64,000 nucleotides of DNA from Enterococcus saigonensis (GTDB lineage Bacteria > Bacillota > Bacilli > Lactobacillales > Enterococcaceae). Below are positions 1 through 9,233 of this stretch, piece after piece. The stretch lies in assembly GCF_011397115.1 (NCBI RefSeq), contig NZ_AP022822.1, positions 851,001-915,000 of the forward strand, read 5' to 3'. The notes below the pieces were generated by a model, which was not told where the DNA came from, ran no database searches, and worked only from the letters and a program-made list of their open reading frames with translations. The position numbers and the translations under genes are program-made. How positions within the stretch are numbered: the stretch's first letter is position 1; the number at the start of each line of letters is the position of its first letter.

Positions 1-692
1 AAGGAATTGATTAAGCGATTTTCATTTTCAGTTAGTTCCAGCTGTGTATTTTGCCGGAAAGGATATTTATAAGTTCCTAACTTTAGTTGATAGCGCGATT
101 TGACAATAATGAAAAAAGCAACACTTCCTACTAAAGCTAAAGCAAAGGCGATTATTCCTTCCAATAGTGTAATAGTTTTATAATACGAAATTTTACCAGT
201 CTTTTCATCAATACGATAATGTCCCCCAGGAACACCTTCATCTACATAGTTTGTCATCTGTTCTAAAAATATCTTACTTGCAGCGTAATAATCACCACCA
301 CTCATCTCAGAGCTGACTTTATCAAACAGTGCTTCTCGACGACTATCAGTTAAATAATCAATCATATTTCCTGAGGTTGCAATATACATTTCTCGTTGGT
401 TTAGATCAATTAAAAAAACGGCGCCGTTTTGATTATTTCCTACTTTGTCACGTAAATACTCGTTGGCAAAGGTACGCGGTTGTTTCTCATTGGTATCTGT
501 TGTAACAATGTAAATACCGCCTTTTATCTTTTCCTCTAATTTTTCAGCTTCTTGATTTAATTGAGTTAGTTGCTCTGTTTGGAAGACATTTGCTTGATCT
601 TCTACATTCTCTAGTGCACCATAAGCGGGTAACGCAATTAAAAAAAAGAAAGCAGTAATAATGAAAGAAAAACAGCTATAAAAGTTTTTCAT
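1..692 (-). CDS. TPM-domain membrane protein, YdjH-like (3' end outside window)
   Basis: This gene is read leftwards and runs off the window edge, so only the first 230 residues are visible. They show a signal peptide or N-terminal membrane segment (residues 8-25, ending near AYG), an extracytoplasmic TPM domain (about 30-150) with the family pattern GGIYIVTTD and a later GNMIDYLTD, and a second membrane helix at about 176-197 followed by a cytoplasmic tail. TPM proteins are membrane-anchored repair or stress proteins. Start ATG at 692 overlaps the stop of the upstream gene by 4 bp (ATGA), so the two are translationally coupled. The order SPFH, zinc-ribbon membrane protein, TPM protein resembles Bacillus subtilis ydjI, ydjG and ydjH. 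Assignment to YdjH is by domain and context. Confidence 0.8.
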   Translation of the reverse strand, partial: MKNFYSCFSFIITAFFFLIALPAYGALENVEDQANVFQTEQLTQLNQEAEKLEEKIKGGIYIVTTDTNEKQPRTFANEYLRDKVGNNQNGAVFLIDLNQREMYIATSGNMIDYLTDSRREALFDKVSSEMSGGDYYAASKIFLEQMTNYVDEGVPGGHYRIDEKTGKISYYKTITLLEGIIAFALALVGSVAFFIIVKSRYQLKLGTYKYPFRQNTQLELTENENRLINS

Positions 693-1828
693 AGGAAATA
701 CCCTCCTAATAAAAACAACAAGAATAGACCTAAAAAGATACCTGCCGATACAAGTCCCAATTTTTTGTAACTAATAGGCAAAATACCGCTGACTTTTCCA
801 GTCTGTCCATTCATAGCATAATAAAAGATCTTTTCAGTTGACTCTGAACTGCGATAGGTAACGAGCCAAACTGGCAATAACAAATAAGAAGTCTTAGTTT
901 CTGTTAAATTGAGATCGTGTTGTGTTTTAGTAAATGTTGCGTAACTACCTACTGTTTCTTGCAATTTTTTCTCACCGTAATCAGCTAATTCTGCCATTAC
1001 CTCGTCTTTTAAAGTATCATATTCAATATCCCGTTTTTCAGCTTGAAAGCCGGCAAGGTATTGATTTTGAAATGTTACTGCTTTTTCAAGTGGAAACGGT
1101 TGAACGCTTGCAACCATTTTTTGTGGTGTGTTTTTTGTCAACGCGTTTTTTACAAGTCCCTTAAAAGTGAGGTTTCCCTTACGACTGATGGCATATTGTT
1201 TTGTTTCCGTATATTCAATATCACCTATAATCCAGACTCGAATAGAAGTACCATTTCCCATCAAACTGCCATTACCTTTTGCGTCAACTTGCCAGTAAGG
1301 AAAATAAACACCAGTCAACTTTTCTACTTGACTTGCTGAAAAAAAATCTTTTGGTACAAAGAATTTTTTTTGAGCCCAATTCAAAAAGTCTGCAGTAGCT
1401 TTTTCTTTACTAATAGCAAAGGGTAAAACTTTGTCTGGTAAGAATTCACCGGATAGGCGCCCTTGTAGAACGACAGGATTATGGCAATAATAACAATAAG
1501 TTGCTGCAGTAGTAGCATCTGTCACAATTTCAGCACCACAATTGGGACAAAGGTATAGTTCCATATTTTTAGCGCCTATTTCTTCTGAAGTATCTAGATC
1601 ATCTATCACAGTGTCAGTACTACTATTTGACTCTGTTGCATTAGAGACATCTTTTACCTCAGTTTTCTTTTCTGCTATATCAAGCGTACTTTTTTGTTTT
1701 GCCTCAAAGGCGCTTAGTTCGTCGACAGTAAAGACACTACCACAATAAGGGCAGTGAAACTGCTGATCATCTGGATTAAAAGTTAATGCCCCATTACAAT
1801 TGGGACATTTATGGGTTAAGGCGTCCAT
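689..1828 (-). CDS. Double zinc-ribbon membrane protein, YdjG-like
   Basis: The 379-residue protein has two treble-clef zinc ribbons: C8/C11 with C26/C29, and C94/C97 with C112/C115. A low-complexity Ser/Thr/Glu-rich linker (about 45-88) separates them. A beta-rich middle region follows, and one hydrophobic helix closes the C-terminus (about 357-379), so the bulk should be cytoplasmic and tail-anchored. RBS AAGGAG lies upstream of ATG 1828. It sits 43 bp after the SPFH gene and overlaps the TPM gene by 4 bp, forming one operon. In Bacillus, YdjG with this architecture anchors PspA together with YdjH. Function here is inferred from that precedent; no catalytic motif is visible. Confidence 0.8.
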   Translation of the reverse strand: MDALTHKCPNCNGALTFNPDDQQFHCPYCGSVFTVDELSAFEAKQKSTLDIAEKKTEVKDVSNATESNSSTDTVIDDLDTSEEIGAKNMELYLCPNCGAEIVTDATTAATYCYYCHNPVVLQGRLSGEFLPDKVLPFAISKEKATADFLNWAQKKFFVPKDFFSASQVEKLTGVYFPYWQVDAKGNGSLMGNGTSIRVWIIGDIEYTETKQYAISRKGNLTFKGLVKNALTKNTPQKMVASVQPFPLEKAVTFQNQYLAGFQAEKRDIEYDTLKDEVMAELADYGEKKLQETVGSYATFTKTQHDLNLTETKTSYLLLPVWLVTYRSSESTEKIFYYAMNGQTGKVSGILPISYKKLGLVSAGIFLGLFLLFLLGGYFL

Positions 1829-1871
1829 AGCGTCACTCCTTATTTTTTCAGATATTGTAAAACTTTATGAG

Positions 1872-3113
1872 TTAGTCAATTGGGACGCCTTTAAATGGCT
1901 TTCCACATTCTGGACAGAATTTTGGAATTCCATTAGATAAGTCGACAATAGTGCCACATTCACTACATTTCATTTTTAAATCCACTTGTCCAGAAGCTGC
2001 TGGTTTTGGTGTACCACAATTACTACAGAATTTACCAGTATTTTCCGTGCCACATTGCGGACAAGACCAAACTTTACTGTCACTTTTTTCATTTTGTTTA
2101 TTTAATTGTTGATTGTTTATTTGCTGCTGATTATTTTGACTGGCTTGATTTAAATAGCCGCCACTTGCATTCATACCCATTCCCATACCAAAGAATCCTG
2201 TTGCTGCACCAGCATCATTTTTACCTGCTGATTCCATGCCACGTGCTACTGATCCTTGCACGTATCCTTCGCGAATATTAGGATCGCCTAACATGGCACC
2301 TTCGTTCCGCATATTAATTAATTTAGTGGAATCATCCGTATAAGATATACTTGCAACAGCTACGGCAACAATTTCTATTCCGCGCAAAGTATTCCAGTCG
2401 TTATCTAAGACAGTTGCCATATATTTGCTTAGTTCCATACTTTTTGATGGGACATAAGAAATGCGCACACCATCGGCTGACATTTGGTTAATAGTTGTTT
2501 GAAGTGCAGTTAAGAATTCATTCAAATATTGTTCATTAATGTCGTCAATTTCCACTTGATCTTTATTTTTAGGAATAGCGTTGGTATAAAATAAAATTGG
2601 ATCAGTAATTTTAATGGAGTAAGTTCCATGAGCTCTTAAAAATAATTCTGCATTGTAAAAATTATCAAAATAATTTAACGGCGCTGGTGTTCCAAATTTA
2701 ATCCCCTTAATTTCTTGTAAATTAATATAGAAAACTTGTTGCTTTTGAGGCGTTGTCCCACCAAACTTGAAGCGGCTAAATGTTTCTTTAACGGCATCCT
2801 TTAAAGAACCGTTAAAAAGAGAGGGAGCGCTATCATTTTTGACAGTATAATAACCTTCTTCTGCGGTATAATCGATGATTTTTCCGCCATCAACTAAAAG
2901 CATCATCATATTTGGATAAACATGAATGACAGAGCCATCTGTGATTACGTCGCTGGTTCCTTTTTTATTAGCATTACGTTTGGCATCTTTTCTAACTTGG
3001 ATTCCTTTTGTTAAAACGGTATTGTCGCCCATATTAGCTGGTTCGATTACCTCAAGCCATTGGTCGGCCAAACCACCTGTTACAGCTCCAGCTGCAGCTT
3101 TAATAATTCCCAT
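1872..3113 (-). CDS. SPFH-domain protein with C-terminal double zinc ribbon, YdjI-like
   Basis: The 413-residue protein begins with an SPFH/virion-core-like domain (about 25-290) and lacks an obvious N-terminal membrane helix. A Gly/Asn/Gln-rich stretch (about 295-343) leads into two zinc ribbons: C351/C354/C363/C366 and C383/C386/C400/C403. This is the architecture of Bacillus YdjI, part of the SigW-controlled pspA-ydjGHI envelope-stress operon. It is the first gene of the minus-strand operon, with RBS AAAGGAGG and ATG at 3113. A minus-strand extended -10 (TGCTATAAT, TATAAT at 3181-3186) lies upstream. SPFH proteins organise membrane microdomains; the specific role here is inferred. Confidence 0.85.
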   Translation of the reverse strand: MGIIKAAAGAVTGGLADQWLEVIEPANMGDNTVLTKGIQVRKDAKRNANKKGTSDVITDGSVIHVYPNMMMLLVDGGKIIDYTAEEGYYTVKNDSAPSLFNGSLKDAVKETFSRFKFGGTTPQKQQVFYINLQEIKGIKFGTPAPLNYFDNFYNAELFLRAHGTYSIKITDPILFYTNAIPKNKDQVEIDDINEQYLNEFLTALQTTINQMSADGVRISYVPSKSMELSKYMATVLDNDWNTLRGIEIVAVAVASISYTDDSTKLINMRNEGAMLGDPNIREGYVQGSVARGMESAGKNDAGAATGFFGMGMGMNASGGYLNQASQNNQQQINNQQLNKQNEKSDSKVWSCPQCGTENTGKFCSNCGTPKPAASGQVDLKMKCSECGTIVDLSNGIPKFCPECGKPFKGVPID

Positions 3114-3180
3114 ATTGAAGATCCTCCTTTTTATGTCGTTGACACTTATTTCTGTTGGAAAAGTGTCTACTTATAATAAA

Positions 3181-3285
3181 ATTATAGCATAGGAACAAAA
3201 GACTGCCTGCTTTGAGCAAACAAGATTTTAGAATTGATAAAACTACAGAGCAAAACTAGTTTTTTTAACAAAAATTGCGTATAAT
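3181..3285. promoter_or_regulatory. Divergent promoter region between the SPFH operon and dnaX
   Basis: On the minus strand TATAAT (3181-3186) carries an extended TG and would serve the SPFH operon. On the plus strand TATAAT at 3280-3285 sits 36 bp before the dnaX ATG. Neither has a convincing -35 hexamer, so exact start points are uncertain. Confidence 0.5.
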
Positions 3286-3320
3286 GAAAGATAGTGAATT
3301 TAAAGAGAGTGAGGCAAAAT

Positions 3321-5198
3321 ATGGCCTATCAAGCCCTATATCGTGTTTGGCGTTCACAACGTTTTGATGACGTAGTTGGACAAGATGCGATTACGCAAAC
3401 CTTAAAAAATGCGATCAGTCAACAAAAGATTTCCCACGCATATTTATTTACTGGGCCACGAGGGACAGGAAAGACCAGTGCAGCTAAAATTTTTGCTAAA
3501 GCTATCAATTGTCCCAACAGTCGTGATGGAGAGCCATGTAATGAATGTGCTAATTGCCGTGCTATTACCAATGGTCAATTTGATGATGTTATTGAAATCG
3601 ATGCGGCAAGTAATAATGGCGTTGACGAAATTCGCTTTTTAACCGAACGTGCTAATTATTCCCCAACCAAGGGTAAATACAAAGTTTATATTATCGATGA
3701 AGTTCATATGCTTTCTAGCGGAGCTTTCAATGCGTTATTAAAAACGCTAGAAGAACCAAGAGAAAGTCTTGTTTTTATCTTAGCAACTACAGAACCTCAT
3801 AAAATTCCTGCAACAATCATCTCTCGGACCCAGCGATTTGATTTTAAACGAATTGACGCCCATGCTATTGTGGGGCGAATGCAGTATATCTTAGAAGAAA
3901 GCAATCAGCCTTATGAAGAGCAAGCGCTAGAAATTATTGCTCAAGCCGCAGAAGGGGGCATGCGCGATGCTTTGTCGATGTTAGATCAGGCAATTTCATT
4001 TGCCGATGGCACAGTTACTTTGGCAGATGTGATGACCGTCACGGGCAGTCTAACGTATGAAATGATGGATCAACTTTTAGATCATTGTTTCCAGCATGAC
4101 GCAGGGGCAGCGCTAACAGATTTAGCTGCTATCTTAGCTGAAGGAAAAGAAGCACGGCGTTTACTTGAAAATTTATTGGTCTATTGTCGCGATTTATTAC
4201 TATACCAAAAAGCGCCACAGTTGTTACAACAAAAATCAGGACACTTAACTACTGCTTTTAAAGAGTTGTCTCAGCAACTAAGTAGTCAACACATCTTTGC
4301 TTGGATTAAAATTTTGAATGAAACACAAAACGAGGTACGCTTTACAAATAGTCCGACGATTTATTTGGAAGTCTGTATTGTTAAATTAGCTGAAATGCAA
4401 ACAGCTATAGTACCTGTCCCTTCAGCTGTTGCTGATACCAGTAATTCAGAGGCAATGTTAAGCAAGGATAATCCTGTTATTACAGCGTTAAAGCAAAAAG
4501 TTGAGCAAATGGCACAAGAGATAAAGCAACTTCAAACAAGTTCAGTGCAAAAACAAGAACCAGTAACGCCAAAGGCACTTGAAAAAAATCGCAATCGGCA
4601 GCAAAACAATTTACGCGTTCCCCGTAATCAAGTCTTCCAAGTTTTAAAAGCAGCGACAAAAGATAATTTACATCAAACACAAAATGTCTGGGAAGATTTA
4701 TTGGCGAGTTTGCCAATTACCAAAAAGGCCGTTTTACGTCAAGGTCAGGTCAGGGCTGCTAGTGCAAATGGAATCGTTGTGACCTTTGATTATGAAATTA
4801 TCTGCCAAAAAGCGATTGCAGATGAAGAAATGAGTCAGTTGATTGGCAACAATTTAAGCAAGATGATTCCTGATTATGCGCCACAACCGGTCTATTTAAC
4901 CAGTGCTGCTTGGCAAGAGCTAAGAAGAGAGTTCGTTACGGCCCAAAAAAATGGTAGTCTATTAGATGATGATGTGCAAGATGAGCTTTCTAAAGAAAAT
5001 AAGCAAGAAAAAAAGCAAAAAACTATTACCAATGAAAAGACACCAGCAAACCAGCCTACTGTGGATATAACAGAAACTGGTATTTTGGATGATGATTTAC
5101 TGAATCATCTACCACCAGAACCAGCTGAAGTAGAAGACCCCGCACAAAAGGCAGTCGCTTTGTTTGGCTCAGATGTGGTAAAAGTAATTGACGATTAA
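3321..5198 (+). CDS. dnaX: DNA polymerase III subunits gamma and tau
   Basis: This is the clamp-loader ATPase of the replicative polymerase. The 625-residue product starts MAYQALYRVWR and has Walker A GPRGTGKTS (45-53, K51), a zinc module (C64, C73, C76, C79), Walker B IIDEVHML and the SRTQRFDF sensor segment. A long, variable C-terminal tau region rich in Gln, Lys and Glu follows. ATG 3321 is chosen over a GTG 27 bp upstream because it has an RBS (GAGTGAGG) and gives the family N-terminus. It heads dnaX-ybaB-recR, the usual Firmicute order. No slippery frameshift signal was recognised, so gamma may not be made. Confidence 0.97.
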   Translation: MAYQALYRVWRSQRFDDVVGQDAITQTLKNAISQQKISHAYLFTGPRGTGKTSAAKIFAKAINCPNSRDGEPCNECANCRAITNGQFDDVIEIDAASNNGVDEIRFLTERANYSPTKGKYKVYIIDEVHMLSSGAFNALLKTLEEPRESLVFILATTEPHKIPATIISRTQRFDFKRIDAHAIVGRMQYILEESNQPYEEQALEIIAQAAEGGMRDALSMLDQAISFADGTVTLADVMTVTGSLTYEMMDQLLDHCFQHDAGAALTDLAAILAEGKEARRLLENLLVYCRDLLLYQKAPQLLQQKSGHLTTAFKELSQQLSSQHIFAWIKILNETQNEVRFTNSPTIYLEVCIVKLAEMQTAIVPVPSAVADTSNSEAMLSKDNPVITALKQKVEQMAQEIKQLQTSSVQKQEPVTPKALEKNRNRQQNNLRVPRNQVFQVLKAATKDNLHQTQNVWEDLLASLPITKKAVLRQGQVRAASANGIVVTFDYEIICQKAIADEEMSQLIGNNLSKMIPDYAPQPVYLTSAAWQELRREFVTAQKNGSLLDDDVQDELSKENKQEKKQKTITNEKTPANQPTVDITETGILDDDLLNHLPPEPAEVEDPAQKAVALFGSDVVKVIDD

Positions 5199-5230
5199 TC
5201 TAAATTTTAAAAACTGAAGGAGTGGTTAAT

Positions 5231-5545
5231 ATGATGCGTGGCATGGGAAATATGCAAGGCATGATGAAACAAGTACAAAAAATGCAAAAGGAAATGACAA
5301 AAGCACAAGCAGCTTTGAATGAAAAAGAATTTATTGGTGTTTCTACAAATGAATACGTACAAGCAACGTTTACTGGTGATCGTAAGATGATTGGACTAGA
5401 AGTTGTACCAGAGGTTATTGATCCTGAAGACAGTGAGATGTTGCAAGATTTAGTTATGATGGCAGTAAATGACGCACTAAGTAAAATTGAAAAAGAAACT
5501 GAACAAACTTTAGGTAAATATACAAAAGGCATGCCAGGATTTTAG
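5231..5545 (+). CDS. YbaB/EbfC family nucleoid-associated protein
   Basis: A small 104-residue DNA-binding protein of the YbaB/EbfC family, which forms dimers on DNA and nearly always lies between dnaX and recR. The N-terminus is Met-rich (MMRGMGNMQGMMKQ), a charged helix follows, and the core carries the family pattern around FTGDRKMIGLEVVPE. ATG 5231 has GGAG 10 bp upstream; the in-frame GTG at 5222 overlaps that RBS and is less likely. The gene lies 32 bp after dnaX and 42 bp before recR, presumably cotranscribed. Confidence 0.93.
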   Translation: MMRGMGNMQGMMKQVQKMQKEMTKAQAALNEKEFIGVSTNEYVQATFTGDRKMIGLEVVPEVIDPEDSEMLQDLVMMAVNDALSKIEKETEQTLGKYTKGMPGF

Positions 5546-5587
5546 AAAATGACATGTCACAGCAGTTTTAGCTAAGGAGAAATGTCT

Positions 5588-6184
5588 ATGCAGTATCCAG
5601 AACCAATTGCCAAATTAATTGACAGCTACATGAAACTGCCAGGAATTGGACAAAAAACCGCAACGCGGCTAGCTTTTTATACAATTGATATGAAAGACGA
5701 GATTGTAAATGAATTTGCTAAATCACTTTTAAGTGTGAAACGCGATCTACATTTTTGTAGTATTTGCGGCAATATTACAGAAGAAGACCCCTGTCCAATT
5801 TGTTCAGATCAAAGTCGCGACCGTAGTACAATTTTGGTTGTTGAAGAGCCAAAAGATGTGATGGCTATGGAAAAAATGCGAGAATATCATGGTTTGTACC
5901 ATGTTTTACACGGTGTTTTATCTCCAATGGAAGGGACTGGGCCAGAAGATATTAATGTGCCGAGTCTATTAGAACGATTACACGATGATGAAGTAAAAGA
6001 AGTAATCCTGGCAACAAATGCTACCACTGAAGGAGAAGCGACAGCTATTTATTTATCACGGTTAATTAAACCGGCTGGTATTAAAGTAACGCGGTTGGCT
6101 CACGGTCTGTCTGTTGGTAGTGATATTGAATATGCCGACGAAGTAACACTTTTAAAAGCTGTTGAAGGCCGCCGTGAGTTATAA
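5588..6184 (+). CDS. recR: Recombination mediator protein RecR
   Basis: RecR works with RecF and RecO to load RecA at gaps. The 198-residue product has the N-terminal helix-hairpin-helix (LPGIGQKTATRLAFY), a C4 zinc finger (C57, C60, C69, C72) and a Toprim domain with VVEEPKDV and EGEATAIYL. ATG 5588 is preferred over ATG 5582 because the RBS AAGGAG (5574-5579) then sits at normal spacing and the length matches the family. It is the third gene of the dnaX operon. Confidence 0.97.
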   Translation: MQYPEPIAKLIDSYMKLPGIGQKTATRLAFYTIDMKDEIVNEFAKSLLSVKRDLHFCSICGNITEEDPCPICSDQSRDRSTILVVEEPKDVMAMEKMREYHGLYHVLHGVLSPMEGTGPEDINVPSLLERLHDDEVKEVILATNATTEGEATAIYLSRLIKPAGIKVTRLAHGLSVGSDIEYADEVTLLKAVEGRREL

Positions 6185-6245
6185 AGTTTTAAAATTTAGA
6201 TTTTTTTTGTACAATAATGTTAATAGATAATTGGAGGATAAACTT

Positions 6246-6884
6246 GTGAACGGATTATTTATCACGATTGAAGGACCAGACGGCGCGGGTAAAACGAGTG
6301 TTGTCAACGAATTATTTCCTCGTATTCAGCTGATTGCCAAACGTGGCATTGTTAAGACACGGGAACCTGGCGGTGTAAAAATTGCCGAAAAGATTAGAAA
6401 AATTATTTTAGATCCTCGTAATGAAGAAATGGATGATCGTACAGAAGCGTTATTATATGCAGCAGCTAGACGACAACATTTGGTTGAGGTTATTATGCCG
6501 GCTTTAAATGCTGGTAAAATCGTGATTTGTGATCGTTTTGTGGATAGCTCTTTGGCTTACCAAGGTGCTGGGCGTCGAATTGGTATTCCTGAAATTGCCA
6601 AAATTAACGAATTTGCAACAGAAGGATTGAAACCAGACTTCACACTTTATCTGGATGTTGATTCAGATACTGGTTTAAAACGGATTGAGAATTCTCGTCA
6701 GGGAGAAGCAGACCGATTAGAAATTGAAAGTTTGGAATTTCATCAACGGGTGCGGCATGCTTATTTGAAACTAGCAGAAGAAGATCCGATTCGAATTCAT
6801 AAAGTTGACGCACGTATGAGTTTACAAGATGTCGTAGATGCTAGTTTTACAGCTATTACCGAAGCATATCCTCAATTTTTCTAA
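6246..6884 (+). CDS. tmk: Thymidylate kinase
   Basis: Phosphorylates dTMP to dTDP for DNA synthesis. The 212-residue protein has the P-loop EGPDGAGKTS (9-18, K16), the TREPGG substrate motif, the DRFVDSSLAYQG segment and a LID region with Arg/Glu. GTG 6246 is chosen because GGAGG at 6233-6237 is 8 bp upstream. The frame is open further 5', but that would include the RBS. It is first in a tmk-pstA-holB-ricT-yabA-rsmI block typical of Bacillales and Lactobacillales. Confidence 0.96.
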   Translation: MNGLFITIEGPDGAGKTSVVNELFPRIQLIAKRGIVKTREPGGVKIAEKIRKIILDPRNEEMDDRTEALLYAAARRQHLVEVIMPALNAGKIVICDRFVDSSLAYQGAGRRIGIPEIAKINEFATEGLKPDFTLYLDVDSDTGLKRIENSRQGEADRLEIESLEFHQRVRHAYLKLAEEDPIRIHKVDARMSLQDVVDASFTAITEAYPQFF

Positions 6885-7018
6885 AAAGCATATCAAAGCG
6901 TTCAATGTTTTTGTGTAAATATAATTATTGGATGAACGCGTTTGTTCAAGCTGATAAAGTTTCAGCTTAGTAGTTGAAGTAGTTTGGAAAGTCTTTCTCA
7001 TTAAAAGGAGGCAATTTT

Positions 7019-7348
7019 ATGAAATTAATTATGGCAATTGTACAGGATAAGGATAGTAATCGTTTGGCTAATGAATTTATTGATAATAATATTCGTGCGA
7101 CAAAGTTATCATCAACTGGCGGATTTTTAAAAGCTGGTAACAGTACGTTCATTATTGGGATTGAAGATGAGCGTGTGCAAGAAGCACTTGAGCTAATTAA
7201 AAAAACTTGTCAATCAAGAAAGCAATATGTTTCGACACCTATGTCGTTAGATATTTCACTAGATGGGCAAGTACCTTATCCAGTAGAAGTGGAAGTTGGG
7301 GGAGCAACAGTTTTTGTACTACCAGTAGAAGGTTTCCATCAATATTAA
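7019..7348 (+). CDS. darA: Cyclic-di-AMP receptor PstA/DarA (PII-like)
   Basis: A 109-residue PII-like trimeric receptor that binds the second messenger c-di-AMP; its downstream target is unknown in most species. The family pattern is clear: MKLIMAIVQDKD start, the SSTGGFLKAGNST loop, the FIIGIEDERV strand and a Phe/Pro-rich C-terminus. RBS AAAGGAGG precedes ATG 7019. The 134-bp gap from tmk holds only short inverted repeats (AAGCTGA at 6948 with TCAGCTT at 6962) without a strong T-run. Located between tmk and holB as in other Firmicutes. Confidence 0.93.
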   Translation: MKLIMAIVQDKDSNRLANEFIDNNIRATKLSSTGGFLKAGNSTFIIGIEDERVQEALELIKKTCQSRKQYVSTPMSLDISLDGQVPYPVEVEVGGATVFVLPVEGFHQY

Positions 7349-7360
7349 GGAGCAAGTAAA

Positions 7361-8299
7361 ATGACAGAGCGAGAATTTTTGTTGGAAAATGAGCCTCTGG
7401 TCTTTGCCCAAATGAAAAAAAGTGTGGAGCATGAGCGTATGGCTCATGCTTATCTTTTTGAAGGGGAAAGCGGCACTGGTAAACATCAAATGAGTATGTG
7501 GCTTGCCAAACGCCTTTTTTGTACGAATGTCGTTGATAATGAACCGTGCAACACTTGCAATAATTGTACTCGGATTAGTTTAAATGAGCATCCAAATGTT
7601 CAGGTAATAAAACCAGAGGGACAGACGATTAAAGTCGATCAAATGCGGCGTCTACAGAATGAATTTAGTAAAAAAGGTTTTGAATCGAAGCGACAAATTT
7701 TTATTATTTCAGAAGCGGAAAAAATGAATGTTAACGCAGCAAATAGTTTGTTGAAGTTTTTGGAAGAACCACAACCGGGACTTTTGGCTATTTTAGAGAC
7801 AAGCGCTTTGGGACGAATTTTACCGACAATTCAATCGCGTTGTCAACTCATTCATTTTACTTCGTTATCCAAAGAAAATTTCAAAGAACAATTGAAAAAT
7901 GAGGGTGTTGGCGCAAAAAGTGCAGCATTACTTGCAAGCCTTACCAATAGCTATGAAAAAGCAATTGAATTCTCACAAGATGAATGGTTTAATAGTGCTA
8001 AGGATGCTGTTTTAACTTGGCATCGTTATCTTGAAAAAGCAGATTTACAAGCTTTTATTTTTGTTCAAAAGAAGTTGTTGCCTTTGGCTAAAGAAAAGGA
8101 CCAGCAGTTTACGCTATTACAAATGTTGTTGTTTTATTTTCGTCAGCAACGAGAAAAAACAATTACAAATAGCTTGCAGTTGCAAAAGACTAATGAAATT
8201 TTAGAATTAATTTTGCAAGCAGAACAAAAACTAAGAGCAAATGTTGCCTTTCAAAATGTATGTGAACAATTGGTTTTACGAATTGTTCGTCTTTCATAA
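7361..8299 (+). CDS. holB: DNA polymerase III subunit delta'
   Basis: Clamp-loader subunit paired with DnaX and HolA. The 312-residue protein resembles the DnaX N-terminus: GESGTGKHQM at the P-loop position, a zinc-ribbon Cys set around CNTCNNC, AEKMNVNAANSLLKFLEEP, and TIQSRCQ. It lies 12 bp after darA with its own RBS (AAGGAGC), so translation is probably coupled. The start ATG 7361 is unambiguous. Confidence 0.93.
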   Translation: MTEREFLLENEPLVFAQMKKSVEHERMAHAYLFEGESGTGKHQMSMWLAKRLFCTNVVDNEPCNTCNNCTRISLNEHPNVQVIKPEGQTIKVDQMRRLQNEFSKKGFESKRQIFIISEAEKMNVNAANSLLKFLEEPQPGLLAILETSALGRILPTIQSRCQLIHFTSLSKENFKEQLKNEGVGAKSAALLASLTNSYEKAIEFSQDEWFNSAKDAVLTWHRYLEKADLQAFIFVQKKLLPLAKEKDQQFTLLQMLLFYFRQQREKTITNSLQLQKTNEILELILQAEQKLRANVAFQNVCEQLVLRIVRLS

Positions 8300-8351
8300 A
8301 AAGAGTTACTATTGTTTGCTATTTTAATTTTATAGTAAAGGAGGGAAAAGA

Positions 8352-9233
8352 ATGGAAGTAGTAGGCGTTCGCTATAAAGAAGCAGGTCATATTTACTATT
8401 ATCGACCTGCTAAGAATCAGACATATCGTTATGAAGAAAAAGTCATTGTTGAATCCCAGCAAGTGAAACTAATGGCAGAAGTTGTCATTCCAAAAGTGGA
8501 AATTGATAGTACCGATTTGCCAGATCAAGTGCTGCCAATTTTACATAGTGCAACGAGTGCGGAGTTGCAGCGGGCGGCTCAAAATGAAGAAGACGCAAAG
8601 GCAGCTTTTGTAATTGGTAAAAAGAAGATAAGACACCATGAATTGGCAATGAAACTAGTGTCTGTGGAATATACGTTTGACCGTAGTAAAATGATATTTT
8701 ATTTTACTGCTGACGGACGGATTGATTTTCGAGAACTGGTAAAAGATTTGGCTAGTGAATTTCGAACTAGAATTGAATTGCGCCAAATTGGCGTTCGTGA
8801 TGAAGCTAAGTTATTAGGTGGTATTGGCCCTTGTGGTAGAGCGTTATGCTGTACTACTTTTTTAGGAGATTTTATTCCTGTTTCGATTAAAATGGCCAAA
8901 GATCAAGGGCTGTCTTTAAATCCAACCAAAATTTCTGGTTTGTGTGGCCGCTTAATGTGTTGTTTAAAATACGAAAATGATGAATACGAAGCGGCGAAAC
9001 GTGAGTTGCCTGATTATGGCAAAGAAATTGATACGCCAGATGGTAGAGGAAAAGTTATCGGTTTGAATTTATTAAATCGGGTTGTAAAAATCCGTTTATT
9101 CCAACGGGAAACACCGGTGGAATATCATTATGATGAACTAAAAGAATTTGAGGCAGAACAGTTAGACAAAGTAAAAACCTCAGCCGATGAAGCAAAAAAA
9201 GCAGGTGATGCTAGTGAGCATGGACAAACGTGA
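8352..9233 (+). CDS. ricT: RicT/YaaT, PSP1-domain Fe-S protein
   Basis: The 293-residue protein is a PSP1-domain subunit of the Ric (Y) complex, which in Bacillus acts with RNase Y on mRNA processing and carries Fe-S clusters. Cys pairs are seen at C161/C166/C167 (PCGRALCC) and C198/C203/C204 (LCGRLMCC). An acidic/lysine tail ends the protein. RBS AAAGGAGGG precedes ATG 8352. Its 3' end overlaps yabA by 14 bp. Partners ricA and ricF are not in this window. Confidence 0.93.
   Translation: MEVVGVRYKEAGHIYYYRPAKNQTYRYEEKVIVESQQVKLMAEVVIPKVEIDSTDLPDQVLPILHSATSAELQRAAQNEEDAKAAFVIGKKKIRHHELAMKLVSVEYTFDRSKMIFYFTADGRIDFRELVKDLASEFRTRIELRQIGVRDEAKLLGGIGPCGRALCCTTFLGDFIPVSIKMAKDQGLSLNPTKISGLCGRLMCCLKYENDEYEAAKRELPDYGKEIDTPDGRGKVIGLNLLNRVVKIRLFQRETPVEYHYDELKEFEAEQLDKVKTSADEAKKAGDASEHGQT

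Noticed and set aside
3114..3320. Signal recognition particle RNA next to dnaX
   Set aside because: Some Firmicutes carry it upstream of dnaX, but no GNRA-capped SRP helix is visible here.
3321..5198. Programmed frameshift in dnaX producing gamma
   Set aside because: No A6-G or similar slippery run with a downstream stem was recognised in the expected region.
5200..5532. 110-codon minus-strand frame over ybaB
   Set aside because: A shadow of ybaB, fully inside the real gene and without start signals.
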